In this document: piece by piece, positions 18,280-34,692 of the stretch
How positions within the stretch are numbered: position 1 is the stretch's first letter
Layout: each line of letters opens with the position of its first letter
NCBI RefSeq assembly: GCF_009497655.1
Contig: NZ_CP023317.1
Span: 3,997,501 to 4,061,500, forward strand
Direction of reading: 5' to 3'
From: Priestia megaterium
GTDB taxonomy: Bacteria; Bacillota; Bacilli; Bacillales; Bacillaceae_H
DNA: 64,000 bases
The notes under the pieces: generated by a model
What the model saw: only the letters and a program-made list of their open reading frames with translations
Database searches by the model: none
What the model was told of the DNA's origin: nothing
Program-made: the position numbers and the translations under genes

Positions 18280-18501
18280 TTACTGATGTTTAGAATCTTC
18301 TTCTGCTACACCTTGCTTATAGCTTAATTGTTCAGCATTAATTTCTTCTAAAGCACAGCCTACAAACTTATAAGAAACCGGCTTTTCAATCGGCGTATCA
18401 TTGTGAAGCTGTAATTGACGAGCGCGTTTTGCAGCTACTGTCACAAGCGTGTACTTAGAATCTAATTTTTCCATTAGGGAATCAATTGATGGATAAAGCA
18501 T
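18280..18501 (-). CDS. rpoZ: RNA polymerase omega subunit
   Basis: Small RNA polymerase subunit (73 aa) that helps fold and hold beta-prime. Family core: [33 protein letters not shown] precedes the ATG. It lies 2 nt after gmk, the standard gmk-rpoZ pair. Confidence 0.97.
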   Translation of the reverse strand: MLYPSIDSLMEKLDSKYTLVTVAAKRARQLQLHNDTPIEKPVSYKFVGCALEEINAEQLSYKQGVAEEDSKHQ

Positions 18502-18503
18502 GT

Positions 18504-19392
<889 letters not shown>

Positions 19393-19438
19393 AAGAAGCC
19401 TCCTGCTATACCAATATAATCTTTATCTTACACGAAGG

Positions 19439-20314
19439 CTATTCAATATTTTGAACCTGCTCTTTTATGCGTTCTAGTTGTGCTTTCATACTAATAACAT
19501 ACTGAGCAATAGTACCATTATTTGCCTTCGCACCGATTGTATTCATTTCACGATTCAGCTCTTGAACAAGAAAATCCAGCTTGCGTCCTACTGAATCAGG
19601 TGTATTTAATGCTTGAATAAATTGTGAAACATGACTTTGAATTCGCGTAAGTTCTTCGCTAATATCTGCTTTTTCAGCAAAAATAGCTACTTCAGTCAGC
19701 ACTCGCTGCTCATCGAAAGTACCTTCTAAATAGTCGCTCAGCTTTCTTTTAATACGCTCGCGATATTGTTCAGCAACTTCAGGAGCAAGCTGTGTAATTT
19801 TTTCGCGAATGTCTTGAATGTCCTGTAAGTATCCCATTAAATCGTGATACAGCTCTGATCCCTCTCGTTTCCGCATATCCACTAACTGATGAACAGCAGC
19901 TTCAACGGCTTCAAAGATTGCACCATGAATACTCGTCTGATCAGCTTCTTCTTCATAAGTTGTCATCACTTCAGGCATGTGTAAAATGTCTTGAATTTGA
20001 ACAGATTGTGACAGCCCGTGCTTTTCTTTTACTTGCTGCAACGCATTCATGTATTCATCAAGCAGCTGCCAATCCGTCTGCAGTTTCTTTTTTGCCATTT
20101 CTTCACCTGAAATAGTAACAAATACTTCTACTCTACCACGTTTTATGTATGTTTGAACGATTTTTTTTATTTTATCTTCAATTTCAATTAATTGTCTTGG
20201 CATACGGATAACAATTTCACAAAAACGATGATTAACAGACTTCATTTCCACTGTTACTGATCGATTTTCCACTTCCGCTTTTCCGCGGCCAAAACCAGTC
20301 ATACTTTTTATCAT
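19439..20314 (-). CDS. yloC: YicC-family endoribonuclease YloC
   Basis: YicC/YloC-like protein; members of the family are endoribonucleases. The protein has 291 aa. It starts MIKSMTGFGRG, the family signature, and ends with the conserved block LDFLVQELNREMNTIGAKAN. The frame is open to 20338; the ATG at 20314 matches the expected N terminus, though the ribosome site (GGATGTG) is weak. It is the first gene of the yloC-remA-gmk-rpoZ group. Confidence 0.92.
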   Translation of the reverse strand: MIKSMTGFGRGKAEVENRSVTVEMKSVNHRFCEIVIRMPRQLIEIEDKIKKIVQTYIKRGRVEVFVTISGEEMAKKKLQTDWQLLDEYMNALQQVKEKHGLSQSVQIQDILHMPEVMTTYEEEADQTSIHGAIFEAVEAAVHQLVDMRKREGSELYHDLMGYLQDIQDIREKITQLAPEVAEQYRERIKRKLSDYLEGTFDEQRVLTEVAIFAEKADISEELTRIQSHVSQFIQALNTPDSVGRKLDFLVQELNREMNTIGAKANNGTIAQYVISMKAQLERIKEQVQNIE

Positions 20315-20410
20315 TATCATCACATCCACTATGTACATCTTACATAAAAAGTATCGTAAAAGAAAGTGTTAGCAAAAAAAAGAAATCTCTCTTCTTTATT
20401 CAACCTGTAA

Positions 20411-20450
20411 AGGCTGCCTTCATGAGTTTTCTCATTTGGGACAGCCTGTA
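20411..20450 (-). terminator. Possible terminator of yloB
   Basis: Outer arms AGGCTG/CAGCCT and inner arms ATGAG/CTCAT form an interrupted hairpin just past the yloB stop. Only a short T run follows on the minus strand, so its strength is uncertain. Confidence 0.45.
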
Positions 20451-20467
20451 TTAAAGTATAGCACAAT

Positions 20468-23146
20468 TTATGAAGGTTTTCTTGTTAAAAGTGAACCAGC
20501 AAGTAAAAAAGTTGGAAGGCTTGCAAGTCCTAAGATAACGAGCCATTCCCGCGGTGCAATGGCCATTGTATGGAAAATAGGCTGCAGCGGCGGATAGTAG
20601 ATGGCCACCAGCATAAGGATAATAGATGAAATAACAGCCCCTACAAGATATAAGTTCTGAAATGGATTCCGATCAAAAATTGATTTTTCACTTCGGCAGT
20701 CAAATACGTGAATAAGCTGTGCCATGACAAGCGTGGCAAATGCAATCGTCTGAGCATACTGCAACCGATCTGGGTCATTGTCGTAAACAATCATAAACGC
20801 AGCAAGTGTAGCAGCTCCAATTAAAAATCCACGGCTGACTACTTTCCATCCCAATCCTCTTGCAAAAATACCTTCGCGCGGATGCCTTGGATGGCGCTTC
20901 ATCACGTTGTCCTCTGGCTGGTCTAAGCCAAGAGCCATCGCAGGCAAACCGTCTGTTACTAAGTTTACCCATAGTATCTGAATGGGCACTAGCGGAAGCG
21001 GAAGTGCTAAAATCATCGCAAAGAGCATAACTAAAATTTCTCCTACATTTGATGCAAGCAAGTAACGGATAAACTTCCGAATATTTTCATAGATATTTCG
21101 CCCTTCTTTGATCGCTGATTTAATAGTGGCAAAATTATCATCAAGCAAAACGAGTGAAGACGCTTCTTTTGCTACGTCTGTCCCGGTGATGCCCATCGCA
21201 ATGCCTATGTCTGCTGCTTTAATAGCCGGTGCGTCATTTACGCCGTCGCCCGTCATGGCTACAATGTGATCTTTTGCTTGAAGAGCTTTAACAATTTTAA
21301 GCTTATGCTCAGGTGATACCCTTGCATATACATAAACATCATCTACTACTTCTTCTAGCTCTTCCTGCGTCATTTTGGATAAATCCGTTCCTTCCAAGAC
21401 TTGACCGTTTTTCGGTAAAATTCCGAGCTGTTTTGCAATCGCCTGTGCTGTAATAACGTGGTCACCTGTAATCATAACGGTTTTGATGCCTGCGTCTCGG
21501 CATTCTTTGACCGCTTGCTTGACCTCTGGTCTTGGCGGATCAATCATTCCTTGAAGCCCGAGGAAAGTCAGGTCTTTTTCTGCTTCCTTCTCTGTATGAA
21601 CGCTCTCATGTTCTCCTAACGGTCGATATGCAATAGCAATGGTTCGAAGCGCTTGGCTAGCTAAGTGATCAATCGCTCCTTTTACTTCATTATGAACCGT
21701 TACCGACAGCGTTTGTTGTCTGCTTTCCCACAAAATATTTTTGCTGTTTATAAGCAGCACATCCGGAGCACCTTTTGTTATCACATAGCGTTTATGAGAT
21801 GCGTCTTCAATGACTACACTCATCATTTTACGCGTTGAATCAAATGGAAACTCTTCAATAATCGTAAACTGCTTTTGAATATTTTCTTTTGTCAGCCCCG
21901 CTTTCATCGCGGCAACAAGCAAAGCCGCTTCAGTAGGATCCCCGTCGATAACATATTCTTTATCTTTTCTCGAGATGGACGTTTGATTGCAAAGCAGACC
22001 AAACACCAAAAGCTGCTGAAGCGGTTTTTCACTCCGTGTATCAACTTCTCTTTCCTCTCGTGAAAATACGCCCGTAGGTTCATACCCTGTCCCTGATACT
22101 CTCCACGTCATTCCTCCCGACCAGAGGTGGGTAACCGTCATTTTATTTTGCGTTAATGTGCCCGTTTTGTCTGAGCAAATGACTGACGCGCATCCTAGTG
22201 TCTCAACAGCAGGAAGTTTGCGAACAATGGATCTTTGCTTAATCATGCGCTGTACACCAAGAGATAGCGCCACGGTTACGATGGCAGGAAGACCTTCGGG
22301 TATGGCAGCAACAGCTAAGGAAACTCCCGCTAAGAACATACTGTATAAATCATGCCCTTGCAGCACACCAATCCCAACAACTAATACAGTAAGTGCAAGA
22401 GCTACAACAATTAAAATTTTGCCCAATTGCTCTAACTTCCGTTGAAGAGGAGTAATCATGGCTTCAGCATTTTGAAGTAAATCAGCAATTTGCCCCATTG
22501 CTGTTTTCATTCCAATCCCTACAACGATACCTGTTCCGCTTCCTCTGGTTACAAGGGTACCCATAAACGCCATATTGTCCTGATCTCCAAGCGGCACTTC
22601 ATCTCCTGACAATGCTTTTATTTGCTTACCAACAGGCAAAGACTCTCCCGTAAGCGCTGATTCTTCAATTTCTAGACTTTTGGCTTCCATAATCCGAAGG
22701 TCAGCTCCAATACGGTCTCCGCTCGAAAACTTTACAACGTCTCCTACTACCAGCTCTTTAGATGGTAACTTAACCCATTTCCCTTCACGCATGGCTGCTA
22801 CTTGAGGAGCCGAAAGCTCTTTTAATGCATGAAGAGATTTCTCTGCTTTTCTTTCTTGGAAGAACCCGAGAAATCCATTAATTACCACAATAGCAATGAT
22901 AGCAATTGCATCGATGTATTCTCCTAAAAGCCCTGAAATAAGCGTGGCAGCTAGTAAAACCAGTACCATAAAATCTTTAAACTGCTCTAGAAACACAAGA
23001 ATGGCTGGTTTTTTCTCTCCTTCAGTCAATTCATTAAACCCTTGTTGCTGCTGACGTGCTTTTACTTCTTTGTGTGTAAGACCATGCTGCCTGTCTGTTT
23101 TTGTTACTTCTACTATTGCTTTTTCACCTAATTCATACCATTTCAT
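20468..23146 (-). CDS. yloB: P-type calcium-transporting ATPase YloB
   Basis: P2A-type cation pump (892 aa), SERCA-like; the B. subtilis homologue is a Ca2+ ATPase made in sporulation. Domains in order: cation-ATPase N domain, M1-M2, actuator with ALTGESLPV, M3-M4 with AAIPEGLPA (PEGL ion-binding motif), phosphorylation site CSDKTGTLTQNKMT, nucleotide-binding domain with KGAPD, hinge MTGDGVNDAPA, and the C-terminal transmembrane bundle with NLVTDGLPA. The ATG has only a weak GGTGTGA site. It diverges from rqcH. Confidence 0.93.
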   Translation of the reverse strand: MKWYELGEKAIVEVTKTDRQHGLTHKEVKARQQQQGFNELTEGEKKPAILVFLEQFKDFMVLVLLAATLISGLLGEYIDAIAIIAIVVINGFLGFFQERKAEKSLHALKELSAPQVAAMREGKWVKLPSKELVVGDVVKFSSGDRIGADLRIMEAKSLEIEESALTGESLPVGKQIKALSGDEVPLGDQDNMAFMGTLVTRGSGTGIVVGIGMKTAMGQIADLLQNAEAMITPLQRKLEQLGKILIVVALALTVLVVGIGVLQGHDLYSMFLAGVSLAVAAIPEGLPAIVTVALSLGVQRMIKQRSIVRKLPAVETLGCASVICSDKTGTLTQNKMTVTHLWSGGMTWRVSGTGYEPTGVFSREEREVDTRSEKPLQQLLVFGLLCNQTSISRKDKEYVIDGDPTEAALLVAAMKAGLTKENIQKQFTIIEEFPFDSTRKMMSVVIEDASHKRYVITKGAPDVLLINSKNILWESRQQTLSVTVHNEVKGAIDHLASQALRTIAIAYRPLGEHESVHTEKEAEKDLTFLGLQGMIDPPRPEVKQAVKECRDAGIKTVMITGDHVITAQAIAKQLGILPKNGQVLEGTDLSKMTQEELEEVVDDVYVYARVSPEHKLKIVKALQAKDHIVAMTGDGVNDAPAIKAADIGIAMGITGTDVAKEASSLVLLDDNFATIKSAIKEGRNIYENIRKFIRYLLASNVGEILVMLFAMILALPLPLVPIQILWVNLVTDGLPAMALGLDQPEDNVMKRHPRHPREGIFARGLGWKVVSRGFLIGAATLAAFMIVYDNDPDRLQYAQTIAFATLVMAQLIHVFDCRSEKSIFDRNPFQNLYLVGAVISSIILMLVAIYYPPLQPIFHTMAIAPREWLVILGLASLPTFLLAGSLLTRKPS

Positions 23147-23216
23147 TGCATCTTTTCACACCCTTTTATTTGTAAATGCACCTATTAGATTGTTACAATC
23201 TTATATCGTATGCTTA

Positions 23217-23245
23217 TTCAGACTCGTCCTAAAAAATGCTATACT
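23217..23245 (+). promoter_or_regulatory. Candidate sigma-A promoter of rqcH
   Basis: TTCAGA (23217-23222), 17-nt spacer, TATACT (23240-23245) with TGC just before it (extended -10). It lies 42 bp upstream of the rqcH start. Confidence 0.65.
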
Positions 23246-23287
23246 TTTCTATAGGACAATTTTCAATTACTTAAGGATGTGAGCACT

Positions 23288-25000
23288 GTGTCATTTGATG
23301 GTATTTTTACATATGGCATTTTACAAGAATTATCTGAGACCTTGGTTTCAGGACGAATTTCAAAAATATATCAGCCGTTTCCAAACGAGTTGATTTTACA
23401 AGTACGCGCTAAAGGTGAAAACCGCAAACTTTTAATCTCAGCTCACCCTAACTATTCACGCGTTCATTTTACAAATGAGCCCTATGAAAATCCATCTGAG
23501 CCTCCTATGTTTTGTATGCTTCTTCGCAAGCATTTAGAAGGAAGCATTATTGAACAAGTGTATCAGCTTGGATTAGACCGCATTTTAGTCATTGAAACAA
23601 AAGGACGAAATGAAATTGGCGACGTGACGTACAAGCAGCTTATTATTGAAATCATGGGAAGACATAGTAATGTTGTACTTGTAGATAAAGAAAAACAAAC
23701 GATTATCGACAGTATTAAGCATGTTCCAATGGCCTTGAACAGGCATCGTACGCTTCTACCCGGAGCTCCTTACGTACTGCCTCCTAGCCAAGATAAGCTT
23801 CATCCATTTGAAGCGGACGAGGAAACCGTGGTTAAAAAAATTGATTTTAATAGCGGAAAGCTAGCCAGTCAGCTAGTGCAGACCTTCTCAGGGCTTTCTC
23901 CTTTAATTGCAAATGAAGTAGTGTTTCGCTCTGGCTTAGCGAATCGTTCTACCCTTCCAAAATCATTCGTCGAAACCATGACGCTGATCAAAGAAGGTCA
24001 GTTTACACCGACTCTGACAACCGTTAATCAAAAAGACTATTTTTATTTACTCGAATTAACGCATTTAGAGGGTACGAAAAAAACGTATGCAACTATCAGC
24101 GAGCTTCTTGACCGCTATTACTACGGGAAAGCAGAGCGAGATCGTGTAAAGCAGCAAGCGCATGATTTGGTACAGTTTATTTCCACCGAGAAAAAGAAAA
24201 ATGAGAAAAAAATAAAAAAACTTGAGCAAACGCTGCAAAATGCAGAAAAAGCATCTGATTACCAGCTAGCCGGTGAACTCCTTACGGCAAATTTACACCT
24301 TGTCAAAAAAGGAGATGCGAAAGTGGATGTTATTAATTATTACGATGAAAATAGCGGTACACTTACGATTTCATTAGATCCGCAAAAATCACCGTCTCAA
24401 AATGCTCAAAGCTATTTTACAAAGTATCAAAAAGCGAAAAATTCCGTTTCGATTGTAATCGAACAGATTGAAAAAGCAAACGAAGAAGTACAGTATTTTG
24501 AATCACTTATTCAGCAAATGGATACTGCTACTCACAAAGACATTGCCGAGATTCGCGAAGAGCTTGTGGAAGAAGGATATTTGCGCAACCGTCAGCAAAA
24601 GCAAGCAAAAAAACAAAAAAACACCACGCCTACACTTGAACAATACGTTTCAAGCGACGGCACGACGATTTTAGTTGGAAAAAACAATAAGCAAAATGAG
24701 TATTTAACAAATCGCCTTGCTGCTCGTGATGACGTTTGGTTTCATACGAAAGATATACCGGGTTCTCACGTTGTTATCCGCAGCCAAGAGCCTTCAGAAG
24801 AAACAATTTTAGAAGCGGCTCACCTTGCTGCTTACTTTAGTAAAGCCAAGAATTCAAGTTCGGTACCAGTGGACTATACAAAAATTCGCCACGTAAAAAA
24901 ACCAAGCGGTGCTAAACCTGGTTTTGTGACGTACGATAATCAGCAAACGGTGTACGTAACGCCTAGCGAAGAACTTGTACTGAAGCTGCGCCAGTCATAA
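23288..25000 (+). CDS. rqcH: Ribosome quality control factor RqcH (YloA, NFACT family)
   Basis: Binds obstructed 50S-peptidyl-tRNA complexes and directs addition of C-terminal alanine tails that mark stalled peptides for degradation; older names are YloA and FbpA. The frame opens at GTG 23279, but that lies 2 nt after AAGG. GTG 23288 ([10 protein letters not shown]) is better spaced and puts the conserved DR pair at D97/R98, as I recall for B. subtilis. The protein has 570 aa: NFACT-N (about 1-220), helix-hairpin region, coiled-coil (about 285-430) and NFACT-R with [19 protein letters not shown]. It is one of two plus-strand genes. YlmH, an accessory factor, is also in this window. Confidence 0.94.
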   Translation: MSFDGIFTYGILQELSETLVSGRISKIYQPFPNELILQVRAKGENRKLLISAHPNYSRVHFTNEPYENPSEPPMFCMLLRKHLEGSIIEQVYQLGLDRILVIETKGRNEIGDVTYKQLIIEIMGRHSNVVLVDKEKQTIIDSIKHVPMALNRHRTLLPGAPYVLPPSQDKLHPFEADEETVVKKIDFNSGKLASQLVQTFSGLSPLIANEVVFRSGLANRSTLPKSFVETMTLIKEGQFTPTLTTVNQKDYFYLLELTHLEGTKKTYATISELLDRYYYGKAERDRVKQQAHDLVQFISTEKKKNEKKIKKLEQTLQNAEKASDYQLAGELLTANLHLVKKGDAKVDVINYYDENSGTLTISLDPQKSPSQNAQSYFTKYQKAKNSVSIVIEQIEKANEEVQYFESLIQQMDTATHKDIAEIREELVEEGYLRNRQQKQAKKQKNTTPTLEQYVSSDGTTILVGKNNKQNEYLTNRLAARDDVWFHTKDIPGSHVVIRSQEPSEETILEAAHLAAYFSKAKNSSSVPVDYTKIRHVKKPSGAKPGFVTYDNQQTVYVTPSEELVLKLRQS

Positions 25001-25002
25001 CA

Positions 25003-25032
25003 AAAACCCCCTTTCTATATAGGGGGTTTTTA
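25003..25032. terminator. Bidirectional terminator between rqcH and the pyr operon
   Basis: AAAAACCCCCT/AGGGGGTTTTT stem with a short loop, lying between the convergent rqcH and pyrE stops. A5 and T5 ends suit both directions. Confidence 0.92.
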
Positions 25033-25034
25033 GT

Positions 25035-25669
25035 TTAGTTCATCCATGAAGGATCTGAAGGATTTTCACGCCATTTAAATAGCTTTTCCATCGCTTCTTC
25101 TTCAATGTATCCCGCTTCGTTTGCCGCCTCTACTAGCGTAGAGTAGTCTGTTAAAGAATAAACTTGAAGTTCTTTTTCTTTAAACAGCTGACGCGCTTTT
25201 TCCAGCTCATATGTAAAGATAGAAACAACTCCCAGTACTTCACAACCCTGCGCTTTTAATGCATCGACTGCGGTAAATACACTTCCGCCAGTTGAAATCA
25301 AATCTTCAATCACAACTACTTTTTGACCTTTTGTTACTTTTCCTTCAATTTGATTTCCTTGGCCATGTTCTTTTGCTTTGCTTCGCACATAGCACATTGG
25401 AAGCTCTAGCGCTTCACTTACCCATGCTGCATGAGGAATACCAGCTGTAGCTGTACCAGCAATCACTTCTGCATTGGCAAAATACGTTTTAATTAAATGC
25501 TGCAGACCTTTTGCAATTTCTTTTCGCACTTTTGGGTAGCTAAGCGTTAGACGGTTGTCACAATAAATAGGCGACTTAATTCCAGAGGCCCACGTAAACG
25601 GATCGTTCGGTTGAAGGCTTACTGCCTCAATATCAATTAATTGTTTTGCAATTTCTTTTCGTAGTTTTG

Positions 25670-25673
<4 letters not shown>
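25035..25673 (-). CDS. pyrE: Orotate phosphoribosyltransferase
   Basis: Adds phosphoribose from PRPP to orotate, giving OMP. The protein has 212 aa, with PRPP loop [13 protein letters not shown] and the catalytic loop region [10 protein letters not shown]. The ATG at 25673 overlaps the pyrF TGA (ATGA). A GTG at 25697 gives an unneeded N-terminal extension. It is the last gene of the pyr operon. Confidence 0.97.
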
Positions 25674-28071
<2,398 letters not shown>

Positions 28072-28075
<4 letters not shown>

Positions 28076-31000
28076 ACGGTTGTCACCTCTTTGGTTGGAC
28101 GAACTTTTTTCATTGGCGTTGTATGGAAGCTGATCGTTTCAAGCACTCTTAAAATCGCTTCTGCTGTATCAAGTGATGTTAAGCAAGGTACGCCATTTTC
28201 AACTGCTTCACGGCGAATTTTAAATCCGTCACGCGCAGGCTGTTTTCCTTTTGTTAGCGTGTTGATGACCAGCTGGGCTTCACCTTTTCGTATCACATCT
28301 AAAAGATTGTGATCTTCATGATGAATTTTATTTACTATTTTTACGCGAATGTCTTCTTTTGTAAACGTTGAAGCTGTTCCTTCCGTTGCAATCACCTGGT
28401 AGCCAATATTAGCAAAGCGCTTTGCTAACGCTGTTGCCTCTTCCTTATCTTTATCCGCTACTGTCATAAGTACTGAACCGTACGGCTTAATGGACATACC
28501 TGACGCAATTAGTCCTTTATATAATGCTTTTTCGTACGTTGAATCTTGCCCCATTACTTCTCCAGTAGATTTCATTTCAGGTCCAAGCGTAATATCTACG
28601 CGGCGCAGCTTTGCAAATGAGAAGACCGGCACTTTTACGTAGACGCCTTCTTCTTCAGGGTGCATGCCTGATTCATAGCCAAGATCTTTTAAACTTGTTC
28701 CTAAAATTACTTTTGTTGCCACATTCGCCATCGGAATACGCGTGATTTTACTTAAGAACGGCACCGTACGGCTTGAACGAGGATTTACTTCAAGAACAAA
28801 CACTTCTCCTTTTGATAAGACGAACTGAATGTTAAGCAGGCCAATAATGTTTAAGCCTTTTGCAATTCGTGTTGTGTAATCAATGATCGTATCTTTTACG
28901 TCCTGTGACAGAGTTTGCGGTGGGTATACAGCGATGGAGTCGCCTGAGTGGACACCCGCGCGCTCTACATGCTCCATGATTCCTGGAATAACCACTGTTT
29001 CACCGTCTGAAATGGCATCGACTTCAATTTCTTTTCCTGTTAAGTAGCGGTCGATTAATACAGGATGATCAGCGTGTACTTTTACCGCGTGTTTCATATA
29101 ATGAAGCAGCTCTTCTTCTTTATACACAATTTCCATCGCGCGTCCGCCCAGTACGTATGAAGGACGTACAAGCACCGGATAACCAATTTCTTTTGCGACA
29201 ACCACTGCTTCTTCAACTGAAGTAACCGTCTTTCCAAGCGGCTGAGGTACTTCTAAACGCGCTAGCGTCGCTTCGAATTTTTTACGGTCTTCCGCTGCAT
29301 CTAAGCTTTCAAGCGACGTACCTAAGATCTTGACCCCTCTTGCTTCTAGCTCATCCGCTAAGTTGATTGCTGTTTGACCACCGAACTGTACAACCACACC
29401 TTCTGGTTTTTCTAAATCGATGATATGCATCACATCTTCAATCGTCAGCGGCTCGAAGTATAATTTATCTGAAATACTGAAGTCAGTTGACACTGTTTCT
29501 GGATTGTTATTGACAATAATCGCTTCGTATCCAGCTTCTTTAATCGCCCACACCGAGTGAACCGTTGCATAGTCAAACTCAATTCCTTGCCCGATGCGGA
29601 TCGGACCTGACCCTAACACTACAACGCTTTTACGATCTGTAACAATCGATTCATTTTCATCTTCAAACGTACCGTAGAAATATGGTGTTGTAGATTCAAA
29701 TTCTGCTGCACATGTATCTACCGTTTTGTATACTGGCATCACGCCGTTTTGTTTGCGGAAGTCGTATACTTCACGCTCTGTTTGATTCCATAGCTTAGCA
29801 ATCGTGCAGTCTGCAAATCCCATTTCTTTTGCTTCCTGTAAAACTTCTACATTATGAATCTCTTCTTTTAACACATTTTCAAAAGCAATCACTTTTTCAA
29901 GTTTTACTAAGAAGAAAAGATCGATTTTGCTCCACTCGTGAATTTGCTGAATCGTTACGCCGCGGCGAATGGCTTCTGCGACGTAGAATAATCGCTCATC
30001 GCCAGCTTTGCGAATACGTTTTTCAATAATGGCATCATCAAATTCATGCGCATCTTTTAACTCTAAGTGATGAACGTTTGACTCAAGTGAGCGTACGGCT
30101 TTTAAAATTGACTCTTCGAACGTGCGGCCAATTGCCATTACTTCCCCTGTTGCCTTCATCTGTGTACCTAGTTTACGGTTAGCTGATTCAAATTTATCAA
30201 ACGGCCAGCGTGGAATTTTAGATACGATGTAATCTAGTGCAGGTTCGAAACATGCGTATGTCTTCCCAGTTACCGGGTTCATCATTTCATCTAATGTTAA
30301 CCCTACCGCAATTTTTGCGGCTAATTTTGCAATTGGATACCCTGTTGCTTTTGATGCTAAGGCCGACGAACGGCTTACACGAGGGTTTACTTCAATTACG
30401 TAATACTGGAAGCTTTCTGGGTCTAGTGCTAGCTGAACGTTACATCCGCCTTCGATTTTAAGCGCTCGGATAATTGTTAGTGACGCATTTCTAAGCAGCT
30501 GATACTCACGGTCGCTTAGCGTTTGGCTTGGTGCTACAACAATTGAATCTCCCGTATGAATACCGACCGGGTCAAAGTTTTCCATATTACATACTACAAT
30601 CGCATTATCGTTTGCATCGCGCATTACTTCATATTCAATTTCTTTAAAGCCTGCAATGCTTTTCTCAAGTAAGCACTGTGTTACAGGACTGTGTTTTAAC
30701 CCACTTGTTACAATTTCAATCAGCTCTTGCTCGTTGTTACAAATTCCGCCTCCCGTACCGCCAAGCGTATAAGCAGGACGCACGATTACCGGATAGTTTA
30801 CTTGTTCAACAAACGCATACGCTTCGTCTAGTGAATGAATGATTTCACTTGCTGGGACAGGCTGATTTAGTTCATTCATTAATGAACGGAACTGCTCACG
30901 GTCTTCAGCTTGTTCAATCGCTGATAATTTTGTCCCGAGAATTTCTACGTTAAATTCTTCTAAAATGCCCGTTTCGTGTAATTCTACCGCTAAGTTCAGT

Positions 31001-31284
31001 CCCGTTTGACCGCCAAGCGTTGGAAGCAGTGCATCCGGGCGTTCTTTACGAATAATTGAGCTTACAAATTCAACCGTTAGAGGTTCAATATATACTTTGT
31101 CTGCCATTTCTGAATCTGTCATGATTGTTGCAGGATTGGAGTTCACAAGAATAACTTTGTATCCTTCTTCTTTTAACGCAATACATGCTTGCGCTCCTGC
31201 ATAGTCAAACTCTGCCGCCTGTCCAATGACGATTGGTCCTGATCCGATTACGAGAATTGTGTTAATATCTTGACGTTTTGGCAT
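28072..31284 (-). CDS. carB: Carbamoyl-phosphate synthase large chain (pyrimidine-specific)
   Basis: Makes carbamoyl phosphate from bicarbonate, ammonia from the CarA subunit, and two ATP. The protein has about 1070 aa: two homologous ATP-grasp halves, each beginning with a [11 protein letters not shown]-type loop, a linking oligomerisation domain, and a C-terminal MGS-like regulatory domain (about 930-1070). The ATG at 31284 overlaps the carA stop by one base (TAATG); the frame can be read from a TTG two codons earlier. The B. subtilis name is pyrAB. Confidence 0.97.
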
Positions 31285-32353
31285 TAGCAATTACCTACTT
31301 TCTGATTGTTTTTCATAAGATCCATAAATTCGTTGAACAATCCGTTTGCATCTTCAGGTCCCGGTGATGCTTCAGGGTGATACTGAACCGTAAATGCCGG
31401 ATATTCTTTATGCTTTACTCCTTCAACTGTTCCATCGTTAAGCGCAACGTGCGTCACTTCTAATGGCGTGTTGACAAGAGATGGCTCACACACTGTATAG
31501 CCGTGGTTTTGAGATGTAAGAGCTACTTTATTGGTTTTTAGATCCTTTACAGGATGGTTGGATCCACGATGACCAAATTTCATTTTTTCTGTATCTGCTC
31601 CGCATGCTAGGGCAAACAGCTGATGTCCTAAACAAATTCCGAAAAGCGGAACCTTCCCTAAAACCCCTTGAATCATCTCGATTGCTTCAGGTACGTCTTT
31701 TGGGTCTCCAGGTCCGTTGCTTAACATAATGCCATCTGGATTTAATTGAAGAATTTCTTGCGCAGTTACGTTATAAGGAACCACAATCACGTCGCATTGA
31801 CGAGCTGTTAATTCACGTAAAATTCCGTGTTTCATTCCAAAGTCAACGAGTACCACTTTTTTACCTCTGCCTGGGCTTGGGTAAGGCTTCACCGTTGATA
31901 CTTTTTTAACTGAATCAGTCGGAAGTTCATGATTTTGAAGCTGTGCTACCACTTCTTCTACATTGACTTCCATGCTGCACACGCGTCCACGAAGCGCACC
32001 GTGCTGACGAATTTTTCGCGTTAATTTTCGCGTGTCGATTCCAGCTAATCCTGGAATATCTTTTTGTTTTAAAAATTCATCTACTGATAGTTCGCTTCTG
32101 AAGTTTGAAGGAGCATCACAAATTTCTTTTACAATCAAACCGTGTACAGCTGGTTCAATCGACTCAAAGTCATCGCGGTTAATACCGTAGTTTCCGATTA
32201 AAGGATATGTTAATGTCACAATTTGTGCACAGTATGATGGATCAGACAGAATTTCTTGATATCCTGTCATTCCCGTGTTGAAAACAACTTCTCCTGTCAT
32301 TTCTTTGTCGCTGCCGAATCCTTTTCCGATAAATACTGTTCCATCTTCTAAAA

Positions 32354-32369
<16 letters not shown>
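31284..32369 (-). CDS. carA: Carbamoyl-phosphate synthase small chain (pyrimidine-specific)
   Basis: Glutamine amidotransferase subunit, 361 aa. The N-terminal CPSase domain starts [19 protein letters not shown] and contains [16 protein letters not shown]; the C-terminal class-I amidotransferase has the nucleophile Cys in [10 protein letters not shown] and the HPE triad pair in [16 protein letters not shown] lies within pyrC, and the ATG overlaps the pyrC end by 16 nt. The B. subtilis name is pyrAA. Confidence 0.97.
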
Positions 32370-34580
<2,211 letters not shown>

Positions 34581-34582
34581 TT

Positions 34583-34675
34583 ATAAAAAACACCCTTTCT
34601 AACTTAGAAAGGGTGTAAGAAAACAAGCTTCGTCTATAACGCGCTTTTCACACACCCTTAGAAACCTCTCTGGAT
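34583..34675 (-). promoter_or_regulatory. PyrR-dependent attenuator between pyrP and pyrB
   Basis: Going 5' to 3' on the minus strand: a PyrR anti-antiterminator loop CCAGAGAGG (34665-34673), a segment AAGGGTGTGTG able to pair with the terminator 5' arm, then a terminator with arms ACACCCTTTCTAA/TTAGAAAGGGTGT (34590-34616) and a T6 run. This is the known Bacillus mechanism: with UMP, PyrR binds the loop and termination results. It is the third attenuator of the operon. Confidence 0.88.
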
Positions 34676-34692
34676 TTCAATTAAAAGGCGTT

